64,000 bases of DNA from Tautonia plasticadhaerens (GTDB taxonomy: Bacteria > Planctomycetota > Planctomycetia > Isosphaerales > Isosphaeraceae): positions 1,488,001 through 1,552,000 of the forward strand of contig NZ_CP036426.1 in NCBI RefSeq assembly GCF_007752535.1, read 5' to 3'. The position numbers and the translations under genes are program-made. Below are positions 14,748 through 23,878 of this stretch, piece after piece (position 1 is the stretch's first letter; every line of letters begins with the position of its first letter). Below the pieces are notes generated by a model. It saw only the letters and a program-made list of their open reading frames with translations. It was not told the origin of the DNA and searched no databases.

Positions 14748-15194
14748 TCACTCCTTCTCCTTGACCTTGAACGCCTTCTCGAACGGCTTGGCGGCGAAGA
14801 TCAGGGTGAGCTTCTCGGCGTCCTCGGCACCCTCGACCTTGGCCAGGCAGTTGCCGCAGCAGAAGGCGACCTCGGCCCCGGCAACCTTGGCCGCCTTGGT
14901 CTCGTCGACCGGCCGGCCCGACAGCGGGCAGCAAACCTGCTCCGCCTGCTTGGTGGCGGTGAGCTGGGCGTTGGCCTTCTCCAGGAACTTCTCGGTGTCC
15001 TCGGTGAAGGCGGTCGGGCACTTGGCGCAGCAGAAGTAGACCTCGCCGCCCTTGTAGTCGACCTTCTGGGCCGCCTTGACCGGGGCGCCGGAGACCGGGC
15101 ACTTGACGCCCTCGAGGTCCTTCTCGTCGGCCTGGATGAAGCCGAGGGCCGGCGCCACGACGGCGAGGGCGACCAGCAGCGAAAGGGTACGCAT
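14748..15194 (-). CDS. exported protein with two CPVSG...FCCxxC metal-binding-like repeats
   Basis: 148 residues with a signal peptide (about 1-21). Two repeats follow: CPVSGAPV then VYFCCAKC near 32-60, and CCPLSGRPV then VAFCCGNC near 88-114. The paired Cys motifs resemble YHS/TRASH-like metal-binding modules of envelope proteins, so copper or other soft-metal binding is a reasonable guess. The ATG at 15194 has GAGGA upstream. A Lys/Glu-rich C-terminus ends the protein. Confidence 0.7.
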   Translation of the reverse strand: MRTLSLLVALAVVAPALGFIQADEKDLEGVKCPVSGAPVKAAQKVDYKGGEVYFCCAKCPTAFTEDTEKFLEKANAQLTATKQAEQVCCPLSGRPVDETKAAKVAGAEVAFCCGNCLAKVEGAEDAEKLTLIFAAKPFEKAFKVKEKE

Positions 15195-15393
15195 GGGGAG
15201 ATCCTCGTGAAATCGAAGGTGGTTCGGGATGCGGAGCGCCCCGGGCCTCCCGGCCTCGCCGCGTCGTGCACCGCGGCGGGGTCGGCCGGAGGGACCGCGG
15301 ACGCAGCCCATAATGTAGCGCGTGTGATACCGGCCGTACAGGGAGAACCCCCGATCCCGGGGCGGGCGCCTCGGCTCCCACCGGGCCGGTGCC

Positions 15394-15969
15394 TCACGCC
15401 CCCTCGACGGTCGCCGACGGGGACGGCTCGCCCCGGAGGGCCAGCAGCATCAGGCCGACGGCGCCGAGGACGAGCATGTTGTCGGCGAAGTTGAAGATCG
15501 GGAAGTCGAAACCGATCGAGTCCACGTGGACGTGGACGAAGTCCCGGACGTGGCCGAACCGCAGGCGGTCGTAGCAATTGCCGATCGCCCCGGCCATGAT
15601 CAGCCCGAGCGTGGCGGCCTGCCAGCGATCGGCGGCGTGCCCGGCGACGAACAGCCAGTAGAGGATGAATAGCGCCGCGACGATCGACAGGCCGGCGAAC
15701 ATCATGCTGCCGAAGGCCAGGTCGCCGCCGATCCCCCAGAGGGCTCCGGTGTTGTAGCTGGTCCGCAGCTCCACCACCTCGCCGATCACCGAGACGGCCG
15801 GGGAGCCCGGCGGCCCGACCCGGTCGAAGACCAACGCCTTGGTCGTCAGGTCGAAGGCGGCCCCGCCGAGGGCCAGCACCCAGAACAACACCCATCGGCT
15901 CCCCGGGATGGGCGGCCGTCCCGGCCGATCCCCACCGACTTCCGCGTCGACCATCGCCTCTGCGTCCAT
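15394..15969 (-). CDS. lspA: lipoprotein signal peptidase (signal peptidase II)
   Basis: 191-residue inner-membrane aspartyl protease that cleaves prolipoproteins. Four membrane helices and the catalytic motifs GAIGNCYDR and FNFADNMLVLG (both catalytic Asp) are present. The ATG at 15969 follows GAGAGG; a longer in-frame start at 16035 would overlap the upstream gene and was not preferred. The DksA-like gene lies directly upstream on the same strand, 63 bp away, suggesting co-transcription. Confidence 0.93.
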   Translation of the reverse strand: MDAEAMVDAEVGGDRPGRPPIPGSRWVLFWVLALGGAAFDLTTKALVFDRVGPPGSPAVSVIGEVVELRTSYNTGALWGIGGDLAFGSMMFAGLSIVAALFILYWLFVAGHAADRWQAATLGLIMAGAIGNCYDRLRFGHVRDFVHVHVDSIGFDFPIFNFADNMLVLGAVGLMLLALRGEPSPSATVEGA

Positions 15970-16031
15970 CGCCGAGCCTCTCGAACTCCCCCGGCCCGGG
16001 TCGCTCCCGGCCGGGTCTGGTACCGATCCGG

Positions 16032-16433
16032 TCAACCGAGGGCCCCCCGCCCCTCATGCAGGCGGGCGCACTCGATGCAATACTTGGTATACGGCAGGGC
16101 CTGGAGCCGGACCTTGGCGATGGCCTTGTCGCAGCCGTCGCAACGCCCGAAGGTGCCGACCTCCAGCCGCTCCAGCGCGGCCCGGATCTCGTCCAGCGTG
16201 AGCTGGTCGTTCTCGATCAGGCCGAGGGTGAATTCCTGGTCGTAGTTGTCCGATCCCAGGTCCGCCAGGTGGATCGGCGTGCTGGAGAGGTTCCCGGCCC
16301 CGGCCTCCCCCCCTCGGTTGAGGGCCTCGTCGGTCATTTGCACCACGTCCCCCCGGAGCCGGGCGTGGAGCAGCAGGAGGGTCTTGCGGAAGTGTTGTAG
16401 TTCCGCGTCCTTCAATCGCGAGTCGCTGGACAT
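16032..16433 (-). CDS. DksA/TraR-type C4 zinc-finger protein
   Basis: 133 residues with an N-terminal coiled-coil helix and a C-terminal finger, CDGCDKAIAKVRLQALPYTKYCIEC, holding four Cys. Family members bind the RNA polymerase secondary channel and alter promoter response. The acidic coiled-coil tip residues of E. coli DksA are not clearly conserved, so a DksA-like or YteA-like role is open. The ATG at 16433 is used. It probably forms an operon with lspA. Confidence 0.88.
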   Translation of the reverse strand: MSSDSRLKDAELQHFRKTLLLLHARLRGDVVQMTDEALNRGGEAGAGNLSSTPIHLADLGSDNYDQEFTLGLIENDQLTLDEIRAALERLEVGTFGRCDGCDKAIAKVRLQALPYTKYCIECARLHEGRGALG

Positions 16434-16755
16434 CAATCCGATCCTCCGCGGGCGGGATCGCCCGGTCGGGGGGATCGCGACGAGGCATGCTAAAGGCCCC
16501 CGCCCCCCCTGTCAACGCGAGCCGGGCGTCTCCGCTCGTCGGGGGACTCGGCCGCGGGTCATCAACCATCCCAAGGTACACCGCCCCGAGCACGCGACGC
16601 CAGTCCCGCGGCCCCCGCCGAACCCCGCCCCGCTTGACCCCGGCCCGCCCCGGGTTAGCCTTGCTGGTGTGAACCCCCAGGGCCGAGGTCGAGGCCGTCC
16701 CGAGGCCCGGCCGGCCAGCGAAGGGCGTCGAGACACCCCGGGCGGGAGCGGACCG
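16434..16755. promoter_or_regulatory. divergent intergenic region, dksA-like / SDR gene
   Basis: 322 bp with no supported gene. GGCGGGAGCGG precedes the ATG at 16756. No promoter or operator pattern stood out in this very GC-rich stretch. Confidence 0.35.
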
Positions 16756-17811
16756 ATGAACGGCGAACCCAAGACGATCTTCATCACCGGCGGCAGCGGA
16801 CTGGTCGGCAGCCACGCCGTCGAGGAGGCCCGCAGGAGGGGGCACCGCGTCCGGGCCCTGGTCCGATCCAGCAGCGACACCTCCTGGCTCGACCGCCAGG
16901 GCGTCGAGAAGGTGGTCGGCGACCTGGAAGACGCCGAGTCCCTCCGGAGGGGCTGCGAGGGGGCCGACTGGGTCTTCAACTGCGCCGCCAAGGTGGGGGA
17001 CTGGGGTACCCTGGAGGAGTTCCGCCGGCTCAACGTCGAAGCCCTCCGCCTCCTGCTCGACGCCGCCGTCGACCGGGGGACTTCCCGGTTCGTCCACGTC
17101 AGTTCGCTCGGGGTCTATGAAGGTCGAGACCACCACGGCACCGACGAATCGACTCCTCCGGCCGCCAACTCGCTGGACGCCTACACGCGGTCCAAGACCG
17201 AGGCCGAGCAGCTCGTCCTCCGATTCCACGCCGAGAAGGGGCTGCCCGCCTCGGTCGTCCGCCCCGGCTTCATCTACGGGGAACGGGACCGGACCGTCCT
17301 GCCGAAGCTCCTGAATGCCCTCCGCAAGGGCACCTTCGCCTATTTCGGCTCGGGGGACCAGGCCCTCAACTGCATCTACGCGAAGAACCTCGTCCACGGC
17401 ATCTTCCTCGCCGCCGAGGTCCCCGAGGCCGTCGGCGAGGTCTTCAACCTGACCGACGGCCAGCGGATCTCCAAGCGCCAGTTCGTCTCCCGGGTCGCCC
17501 AGCTCGCCGGCCTGGAGCCGCCGACCCGGAAGATCCCCCTGAAGGTCGCCCGGATCCTCGCCTCGGCGGTCGAGGGGATCGCCCGGGCCCGAGGGGCGAA
17601 ACGCCCCCCGCTCATCAACAAGGCCCGCTACAAGTTCCTCGGCCTGAACCTCGATTACTCGATCGAGAAGGCGCGCCGGGTGCTCGGCTACGATCCGCCC
17701 TACACCTTCGAGCAGGGGATCGAGGCCGCGATGGCCGACCTCACCGGCACCCCCGACGGCCCCCGGCCCGCACCGGCAAGCGAATTGCGGGCGGATCCCC
17801 GTCTCCCCTGA
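16756..17811 (+). CDS. NAD(P)-dependent extended SDR (epimerase/3-beta-HSD-like)
   Basis: 351 residues. TGGSGLVG near residue 11 is the nucleotide-binding glycine motif. CAAKVGDW marks the cofactor pocket, SSLGVY gives the catalytic Ser, and YTRSK is the YxxxK pair. C-terminal ISKRQF...YDPPYTFEQGI resembles sterol/steroid dehydrogenase and nucleoside-diphosphate-sugar epimerase families. Substrate unknown. It is followed 39 bp later by a DJ-1 family gene. Confidence 0.88.
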   Translation: MNGEPKTIFITGGSGLVGSHAVEEARRRGHRVRALVRSSSDTSWLDRQGVEKVVGDLEDAESLRRGCEGADWVFNCAAKVGDWGTLEEFRRLNVEALRLLLDAAVDRGTSRFVHVSSLGVYEGRDHHGTDESTPPAANSLDAYTRSKTEAEQLVLRFHAEKGLPASVVRPGFIYGERDRTVLPKLLNALRKGTFAYFGSGDQALNCIYAKNLVHGIFLAAEVPEAVGEVFNLTDGQRISKRQFVSRVAQLAGLEPPTRKIPLKVARILASAVEGIARARGAKRPPLINKARYKFLGLNLDYSIEKARRVLGYDPPYTFEQGIEAAMADLTGTPDGPRPAPASELRADPRLP

Positions 17812-17850
17812 TCGTCTCGGTCCCGAATCGCTCGAAGCAGGACACCCCCG

Positions 17851-18387
17851 ATGGACACCGCCAAGGGTAAGCGCGCCGCAGTCCTTGTCGAGAAGCTCTA
17901 CGAGGACCTGGAACTCTGGTATCCGGTCCTCAGGCTCCGGGAGGCCGGCTGCCGGGTCTCGATCGTCGGCCCGAAGGCCGGCGAGTCCTACGCCTCGAAG
18001 CACGGCTATCCCGCGAAGGCCGACGCGACCGCGTCGGAGGTCTCCGCCGACGACTTCGACGTCGTCGTCGTCCCCGGCGGCTACTCCCCCGACCACATGA
18101 GGCGATGCCCGGCGATGGTCGACCTGGTCACCTCGGCCGTCCGATCCGGGAAGGTCGTGGCCGCCATCTGCCACGGGCCCTGGATGCTCTGCTCCACCAA
18201 GTCGATCCGGGGGAGGCGAATCACCGGCTTCCACGCCATCCGCCACGACGTCGAGAACGCCGGCGCCACCTGGGAAGACGCCGCCTGCGTTCGTGACGGC
18301 AACCTCGTCACCAGCCGGACCCCCGACGACCTCCCCCAGTTCATGCTCGGCATCTTCGCCGCAATGGCCGACGCGACGCAACGATGA
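17851..18387 (+). CDS. DJ-1/PfpI-family protein
   Basis: 178 residues with the DJ-1/PfpI flavodoxin-like fold. The nucleophile elbow is AICHGPWML with Cys near 107, and VVVPGGYSPDHMRR is the oxyanion region. The family includes stress chaperones, deglycase-type enzymes and intracellular proteases; the YhbO/PfpI type fits best. The ATG follows a weak GGACA ribosome site. Confidence 0.9.
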   Translation: MDTAKGKRAAVLVEKLYEDLELWYPVLRLREAGCRVSIVGPKAGESYASKHGYPAKADATASEVSADDFDVVVVPGGYSPDHMRRCPAMVDLVTSAVRSGKVVAAICHGPWMLCSTKSIRGRRITGFHAIRHDVENAGATWEDAACVRDGNLVTSRTPDDLPQFMLGIFAAMADATQR

Positions 18388-18399
18388 CCGCCGACCGGC

Positions 18400-19944
18400 T
18401 CACCGGACCGAGGCCATCGGCGAGGTGGAGGGCCTCGGCCCCGGCTCGGCTCCGGGAAGGGGCTCGGGATCGGCCGCCACGGGCGTGAGCGAGAGGTCCC
18501 GGACCCGGAGCGGTCGCCCCGGCGCCGGCGTGATCGTCAGGAATCCCCCCGGGATGGGGTCCCAGGTCACCCCGGCCCGGGGATGGCCATCGACCCAGAG
18601 CCGGGCCAATCCTCCCAGGACGACCAGCCGGACCCGATGCCAGGCCTCGGGACCCGGCGCGTCCTCCGGCCGGACACGGGCCATCCGGCCCAGCGGGACT
18701 CCCGCGACCGCGATCTCGCCGAGCGTGGAGGACTCGGCAAGCAAGTCCATCGAGAGATCGAAGCGGTCGGGTAGGCGGGCGGGGAGCCTGAGCGACCGGT
18801 GCGATGTCGCAACGTCGATCTCCAGGTCGCTCAGGCCGAAGGCGACCGGCCGCCCGGCCGGGCCGGGGGAGGACTCCCCGGGCGGCCCGAGGGCGAGATT
18901 CAGCCGGCTGGCGGCCAGCAGCACGAGGGTCGCGACCAGGGGCACCCCCCACCTCCAGGAGGCCGGCGAACTGCCTTCCACCGGGAACGGGCAATGCACC
19001 AGCATCGCCACCCGCTGGAGCAGCGGGGAGCCGTCCAGGTCAACCCGGTCCGAGCCCCCCGGCGTCGTCACTCCCCACGATCCGGGACGGGCCCCCTTGG
19101 CCGCCGTCTCGACCAGGGAGGCCGCATAGCCGGAGGCCGCGTCCCCGAATGATCGGGCGGCCCGGTTGTCGGCCAGGAATTCCTGGTCGATCCGGAGCTG
19201 GCGGCGTAGCCACCACGAGAACGGGATGGCGAACCAGACCGCGTGGGAGACCCCGGCGACCCAGTGGAAGGCCGGGTCCCCCCGCTCGGCGTGCGCCAGC
19301 TCGTGGAGCATCCCCAGGCGGAGTCGGACGGCCGCGGCGGGATCGTCACGGTCCCAATCCTCCGGGATCACGATGGTCCGCCTCCGTCCCCCCACCAGCA
19401 CCGGCCTCCGGACCCGATCCGAGACGCCCAACGCAGGACGGCGGCTTCCGCCCTCGAAGGGGAGGGCCTGGTAGAGCTTCCGGGCGCCCATCGAGGCCGG
19501 CCGGGTGGTTCGGACCAGGCCGCGCATCGCCCAGGTGCCAAGCAGCGACCAGCCGACCCCCGCCGCCGCCGCGGCGAGGTATCCGATCGTCAAGACCCGG
19601 GCGAGGTCGACCGGGATCGCCGAGAAGGCCCGCCCCATCGCCTCGGCCGCGACCGGGCCGACGGCCCCGGGCAAATCCAGGGTGTACCCCACCCTCCCGA
19701 TCGGGACCGCCGAGAGCGGGATCAACGCGAGGGATCCGATGGCCCCCGCCCGGGCCAGGTCCCGCCTCCGGATCGGCTGGCGGGTGCCCACCATCAGCAG
19801 CATTACCAGCCCGAACCAGCCCGAGGCCAGCACCCCGACGTCCAGCAGCCAGGGCCCCAGGCGATCGACGGCCGCGACCATCCGCTCGTCCCCCCGCCGC
19901 CCGCTCGTCCCGTCGGCGACCGATCCTCGGCGACCGATCCCCAT
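18400..19944 (-). CDS. M56 (BlaR1/MecR1-type) membrane metalloprotease
   Basis: 514 residues with several N-terminal membrane helices and a zinc protease motif HELAHAERGDP (HExxH). A second membrane segment (ATLVLLAASRL) follows, then a C-terminal extracytoplasmic domain of about 170 residues that resembles no penicillin-binding sensor. Family members sense envelope signals and inactivate a BlaI repressor. The BlaI-type gene lies 21 bp upstream on the same strand, so this is a repressor-protease pair. The signal is unknown. Confidence 0.85.
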   Translation of the reverse strand: MGIGRRGSVADGTSGRRGDERMVAAVDRLGPWLLDVGVLASGWFGLVMLLMVGTRQPIRRRDLARAGAIGSLALIPLSAVPIGRVGYTLDLPGAVGPVAAEAMGRAFSAIPVDLARVLTIGYLAAAAAGVGWSLLGTWAMRGLVRTTRPASMGARKLYQALPFEGGSRRPALGVSDRVRRPVLVGGRRRTIVIPEDWDRDDPAAAVRLRLGMLHELAHAERGDPAFHWVAGVSHAVWFAIPFSWWLRRQLRIDQEFLADNRAARSFGDAASGYAASLVETAAKGARPGSWGVTTPGGSDRVDLDGSPLLQRVAMLVHCPFPVEGSSPASWRWGVPLVATLVLLAASRLNLALGPPGESSPGPAGRPVAFGLSDLEIDVATSHRSLRLPARLPDRFDLSMDLLAESSTLGEIAVAGVPLGRMARVRPEDAPGPEAWHRVRLVVLGGLARLWVDGHPRAGVTWDPIPGGFLTITPAPGRPLRVRDLSLTPVAADPEPLPGAEPGPRPSTSPMASVR

Positions 19945-19965
19945 CGACGATCCCGTCCGATCGGA

Positions 19966-20388
19966 TCAGTCCGATGACCCCTCGGGCACCGACGCCGACC
20001 CGGCCGGCTGCGACTCGGCCGCGTCGAGCATCGCCCGAAGCCGGTCCAGCTCCTCGGCCGTCGGCGGCTTCGAGTCGAGCAGGGCGACCAGCACCCGGTC
20101 CAGCGCCCCGTCGAACACCCGGTCCACGAACCGGCGTGTCAGCTCACGGATCGTCCGCTCGGGGGATTTTTTCGGGATGTAGATGAACGTCCGCCCCTCC
20201 ACGACGTGACGGACCATCCCCTTCTTGTCCTCCATGATGTTCAGCAGCGTCTGGACGGTGCTATAGGCTACCGGCCCGGTGTCCCGGACCAGGTCCTCCT
20301 GGACCTCCCTCACGCTGGCCCTACCCCGCGCCCAGAGGACTTTCAGGATCTCCAGTTCTCGGTCGGTGACCATCTGGACCTTGCGCAT
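19966..20388 (-). CDS. BlaI/MecI-family transcriptional repressor
   Basis: 140 residues. A winged helix begins with TDRELEILKVLWARGRASVREV, and YSTVQTLLNIMEDKKG forms the recognition helix. The C-terminal dimerisation region is followed by an acidic, Ser-rich tail. ATG 20388 has a strong GGAGGGT site. A dyad at 20428-20440 upstream is a candidate autoregulatory operator. It is paired with the M56 protease downstream. Confidence 0.9.
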   Translation of the reverse strand: MRKVQMVTDRELEILKVLWARGRASVREVQEDLVRDTGPVAYSTVQTLLNIMEDKKGMVRHVVEGRTFIYIPKKSPERTIRELTRRFVDRVFDGALDRVLVALLDSKPPTAEELDRLRAMLDAAESQPAGSASVPEGSSD

Positions 20389-20427
20389 CGAAGACCCTCC
20401 CCGGCTGGCTGGAAGAACGGCATCGTT

Positions 20428-20440
20428 CGTCACCGTAACG
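20428..20440. promoter_or_regulatory. candidate BlaI-type operator (GTNACNGTNAC dyad)
   Basis: The 13-bp imperfect palindrome reads CGTCACCGTAACG, symmetric at all positions but one pair and the centre. It lies 40-52 bp upstream of the repressor start. BlaI/MecI repressors bind TACA/TGTA-type dyads, so the match is structural, not exact. Confidence 0.35.
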
Positions 20441-20503
20441 TATCGGACCGCATCGGCTCGCACAACGCCGAACCCTTACGGACATCCCCGATTCGGGAGC
20501 CAA

Positions 20504-21181
20504 TCACCCAGCCCCCGACGCATCCAGCCTCGCCCTCAGTAACCCCGGGAAGAGCGGATACCACCGCCGATTCAGCGGCGACGGGTGCGGCAGCGGGCAG
20601 ACGATCAGCGCCTTCCGGATCTCACCCCCGGGCGTCCCGGCGACCAGCTCGCAGGGCAACTCGGCCTCGTATCGGTCCTCCCGATTCCAGAAGTCGTCTG
20701 CCGCCCCCGGCCCCGCGTAGGGGGCGAACCATCGGAACGCCTCGGTCCCCAGGCAGAGCACGCGGTCCCCCTCCCAGTGCCCCGCCAGGAACTCGGCGAC
20801 GTACGGGCGGAAACGAGCCTTCACCGCCTCCGAGTATGCCTTGTTCCCCGGGGGCTTGTAGGGAACCGTATTCGAGAGCAAGACGTGTTCCAGCGCCCGA
20901 TCCAGCCGGGGGTCGTCCGCCGTCGGCTCGCCGACGTATTTGCGGTAGACCTCCCTCCTCACCAGCTTCCCCCCCGCTCCGACCTGGGGCTGTCCCCACG
21001 CCACCTCGTCCTTCCCCAGGTCCCGGCCGAAGGAGCAGATCGGCGCCGACAGGGAGCCGGCGAAGAGGATTGGCCGCCTCGGGTCCTTCTTCGCCTGGAG
21101 GTAGACCGGCTCGTCGATCGGGAAGTCGGCCCGAAGGGCCTCCTGATGGATCGCCTCGATCAGCTCATCGACGGTGCTCAT
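20504..21181 (-). CDS. uracil-DNA glycosylase family protein
   Basis: 225 residues with the UDG-superfamily closing motif CPLPHPSPLNRRWYP near the C-terminus and LFAGSLSAPICSFGRDLG near residue 40. GTEAFRWF is the central strand. The family excises uracil or damaged bases. The usual Fe-S Cys set of family 4 is not obvious, so the subfamily is unclear. The ATG at 21181 was chosen as the only well-placed start. Confidence 0.82.
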   Translation of the reverse strand: MSTVDELIEAIHQEALRADFPIDEPVYLQAKKDPRRPILFAGSLSAPICSFGRDLGKDEVAWGQPQVGAGGKLVRREVYRKYVGEPTADDPRLDRALEHVLLSNTVPYKPPGNKAYSEAVKARFRPYVAEFLAGHWEGDRVLCLGTEAFRWFAPYAGPGAADDFWNREDRYEAELPCELVAGTPGGEIRKALIVCPLPHPSPLNRRWYPLFPGLLRARLDASGAG

Positions 21182-21255
21182 GGATCGCGAGGCTCCCTCG
21201 AATGGTGGGGATCTGACCTGGGAATGAGGAGCGGTGGGCCGCGAGGCAGCACCGG

Positions 21256-21558
21256 TCAGCCCTCATCGGTGTCGCCCGATCGACGGGAGATGATTGCCCT
21301 CCTGGCGAGGGGCCACGCCAGGCCTTCCCCGAGGCCGAGGGCCGCTCCGAGCATGAGGCCGCCCACGATCACGAAAATCGCGTCGAAGAGCCGTGCAATC
21401 CCTTGAGCTGCCGCACCCTCGGGATCATCCACCCGGCCGTTGGCTGCGGTGGTGAACCTCAAGTACGCCAAGGCGCAGAGCGCGCCGAGGATCGTACCGA
21501 CGGCAGCGGCCCCCGGGACCGCGCTGAAGTCGATTTGCTTGTCCCTTGTGTCCTTCAT
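21256..21558 (-). CDS. small two-helix membrane protein
   Basis: 100 residues with two hydrophobic segments (about 13-33 and 58-78) and a basic end RRAIISRRSG. No family recognised. Codon use matches neighbouring genes. ATG 21558 is preferred over an upstream frame extension. It is divergent from cimA. Confidence 0.5.
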   Translation of the reverse strand: MKDTRDKQIDFSAVPGAAAVGTILGALCALAYLRFTTAANGRVDDPEGAAAQGIARLFDAIFVIVGGLMLGAALGLGEGLAWPLARRAIISRRSGDTDEG

Positions 21559-21791
21559 GCGTGTCGACTCCGATGAAGCGACAATGTCCCGAGGTCTCAT
21601 TCGGGGGGGCTCGTCGGGCCGGGCCTCGATGCGACTCAGCCCGCAACTCCGCTGCCAGGGGCCCGACCGGGGTGAACCCCCGCCCCCGAGCCGTGTCCGG
21701 GAGTCGTCGGGAGGGCCTTCGATTGATAGAATGGCCTGTCTTTCGAGCGCCAGAGCGTCGACCGACCCGATCCGAGCCAGGTGAATCGCCC

Positions 21792-23411
21792 ATGACGCGC
21801 ATCCGCATCTACGACACCACCCTGCGCGACGGGAGCCAGGGCGAGGGGGTCAACTTCTCGCTCCAGGACAAGCTGCTCATCACCGCCCGCCTGGACGAGC
21901 TCGGCATCGACACCATCGAGGGCGGCTACCCCCTCTCCAATCCCAAGGACGAGGCGTACTTCCGGGAGGTCCGCGACCTGGACCTTTCCCACGCCCGGGT
22001 CGCCGCCTTCGGCATGACCCGGCGGCGGGACGTCGCCGCCGAGGACGACCCCGGCATGAACGCCCTGGCCGGGGCGAGGTCCCCGGTCATCACCGTCGTC
22101 GGCAAGAGTTGGGATCTGCATGCCCGGGAGATCCTCGGCGTCAGCCTGGAGGAGAACCTCCGGATGATCGCCGACTCCGTCGCCTTCCTCGCCGCCGCCC
22201 CCCACGGCCCCGAGGTCGTCTACGACGCCGAGCACTTCTTCGACGGCTACAAGAGGAACCCCGAGTACGCCTTGAAGACGATCCAGGCCGCCGCCTCCTC
22301 AGGCGCCTCCTGGATCGTCCTCTGCGACACCAACGGCGGCACCCTCCCCGAGCAGATCGCCGAGGCGGTCGACGCGGCCCGGGCCGCCGTTTCCGTCCCG
22401 CTCGGGATCCATCCCCACAATGACGGCGAGCTGGCAGTCGCCAACACCCTGGCCGCCGTCCGTCGGGGCGCGACCCAGGTGCAGGGCACGATCAACGGGA
22501 TCGGCGAGCGCTGCGGCAACGTCGACCTCTGCTCCGTGATCGCCAACCTCGCGCTGAAGTACGAGGGGTATGACCTCCTGAGGGATGGCAGCCTCGTCCA
22601 CCTCACGGAAGTCTCCCGGTACGTCTACGAGCTGGCCAACCTGAACTTCCGCAACGGCCAGCCGTTCGTCGGCCCGAGCGCCTTCGCCCACAAGGGGGGG
22701 ATGCACGTGCACGGCATCCGGAAGGTCGCCAGCAGCTACGAGCACATCGACCCCGGCCTCGTCGGCAACGAGCGCCGGGTGCTCGTCTCCGAGCTGTCCG
22801 GCCGCTCCAACATCGCCGAGAAGCTGGCCGAGCACGGCCTGGAGCACGACTCCGCCCTGATGTCCCGGGTCCTCTCCCGGGTCCAGGACCTCGAGAACGA
22901 GGGCTACCAGTTCGAGGCCGCCGAGGCCAGCTTCGTCCTCCTGGTGGAGAAGGAGGCGAACCGCTACCGGAACTGGTTCGAGCGCCTGCACTACCACGTC
23001 AGCGTCGAGGCCCGGGACGGCGGCCCGCCGATCACCGAGGCCACCGTCAAGCTCCGGATCGGCGAGGCGGTCGAGCACACCGTCAGCGAGGGGGACGGCC
23101 CGGTCAACGCCCTCGACGGCGCCCTCCGCAAGGCCCTCGACCCCCATTTCCCCCGACTCCGGGAGATGAACCTGGTCGACTACAAGGTCCGGGTCATCAA
23201 CGCCCGGGCCGGCACCGCCGCCCGCGTCCGGGTCGTCATCGAGAGCCGGGACCGGGACTCCGTCTGGGGCACCGTCGGCGTCTCCGAGAACGTCATCGAG
23301 GCCAGCTGGCTCGCCCTGGTCGACGCCTTCGACCACAAGCTCTCGAAAGACGCGCGTACGGAGGGATACTCCGCCGCCAAGGTCGTTGCGTCCGCAACGT
23401 CGTCCTCTTGA
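21792..23411 (+). CDS. cimA: (R)-citramalate synthase
   Basis: A 539-residue member of the isopropylmalate/homocitrate synthase family. RIYDTTLRDGSQGEGVNFS gives the catalytic Arg-Asp, HPHNDGELAVAN the metal-binding His pair, and GTINGIGERCGN the second glycine motif. The C-terminal regulatory domain (about 400-520) is present. The CimA type, condensing pyruvate and acetyl-CoA in the isoleucine pathway, is inferred from GSQGEGVNFS and overall length. The ATG at 21792 starts MTRIRIYDTTLR. Confidence 0.92.
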   Translation: MTRIRIYDTTLRDGSQGEGVNFSLQDKLLITARLDELGIDTIEGGYPLSNPKDEAYFREVRDLDLSHARVAAFGMTRRRDVAAEDDPGMNALAGARSPVITVVGKSWDLHAREILGVSLEENLRMIADSVAFLAAAPHGPEVVYDAEHFFDGYKRNPEYALKTIQAAASSGASWIVLCDTNGGTLPEQIAEAVDAARAAVSVPLGIHPHNDGELAVANTLAAVRRGATQVQGTINGIGERCGNVDLCSVIANLALKYEGYDLLRDGSLVHLTEVSRYVYELANLNFRNGQPFVGPSAFAHKGGMHVHGIRKVASSYEHIDPGLVGNERRVLVSELSGRSNIAEKLAEHGLEHDSALMSRVLSRVQDLENEGYQFEAAEASFVLLVEKEANRYRNWFERLHYHVSVEARDGGPPITEATVKLRIGEAVEHTVSEGDGPVNALDGALRKALDPHFPRLREMNLVDYKVRVINARAGTAARVRVVIESRDRDSVWGTVGVSENVIEASWLALVDAFDHKLSKDARTEGYSAAKVVASATSSS

Positions 23412-23431
23412 CCTGGCCGAGGGGGTACGTC

Positions 23432-23854
23432 ATGACCTCCTCCGGTCAATCCAATCCTTATGAGGCTCCCTCCGGAGACTCGAACGCCCACACCCGCTTT
23501 CCGGGGCGAGTTTGGAAGATCAGCCCTCGGCTACTGCCGGCTTTCCTTTGCGGGTTGATGAGCATTGGGAGCTTCGGCGGGTCGCTCGTCCTTGGGAGGC
23601 AGGTCCCCTCAGCGATCGTGGAGATGGGATGGAAGCCCGTCCTGACCCATCCTCTAATCCCGGCGCTGATCCTCATCGGCCTCTCCGCCATCTTCTGGGC
23701 GGTTGCGGGTTCCTCCTGGTCGAGGTCTCGATTGTGGGTCGCAATGCTCTGGACGACGTTCGCGATGGGGCTCCTGATCGTAGCCCGGACTCGCCTGGAG
23801 ATCGCCGTGGACTACCATCGAGCGATCGACCCCCGCTCGGCCTCGCGCCCCTGA
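23432..23854 (+). CDS. hypothetical three-helix membrane protein
   Basis: 140 residues. A polar N-terminus with SNPYEAPSG resembles leaders common on small planctomycete membrane proteins; about three hydrophobic segments follow. No known family. ATG 23432 is preceded by GAGGGGG and lies 20 bp after cimA, so co-transcription is possible. Confidence 0.6.
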   Translation: MTSSGQSNPYEAPSGDSNAHTRFPGRVWKISPRLLPAFLCGLMSIGSFGGSLVLGRQVPSAIVEMGWKPVLTHPLIPALILIGLSAIFWAVAGSSWSRSRLWVAMLWTTFAMGLLIVARTRLEIAVDYHRAIDPRSASRP

Positions 23855-23878
23855 TTTCCGCTCCCCCATTCGAAACTT

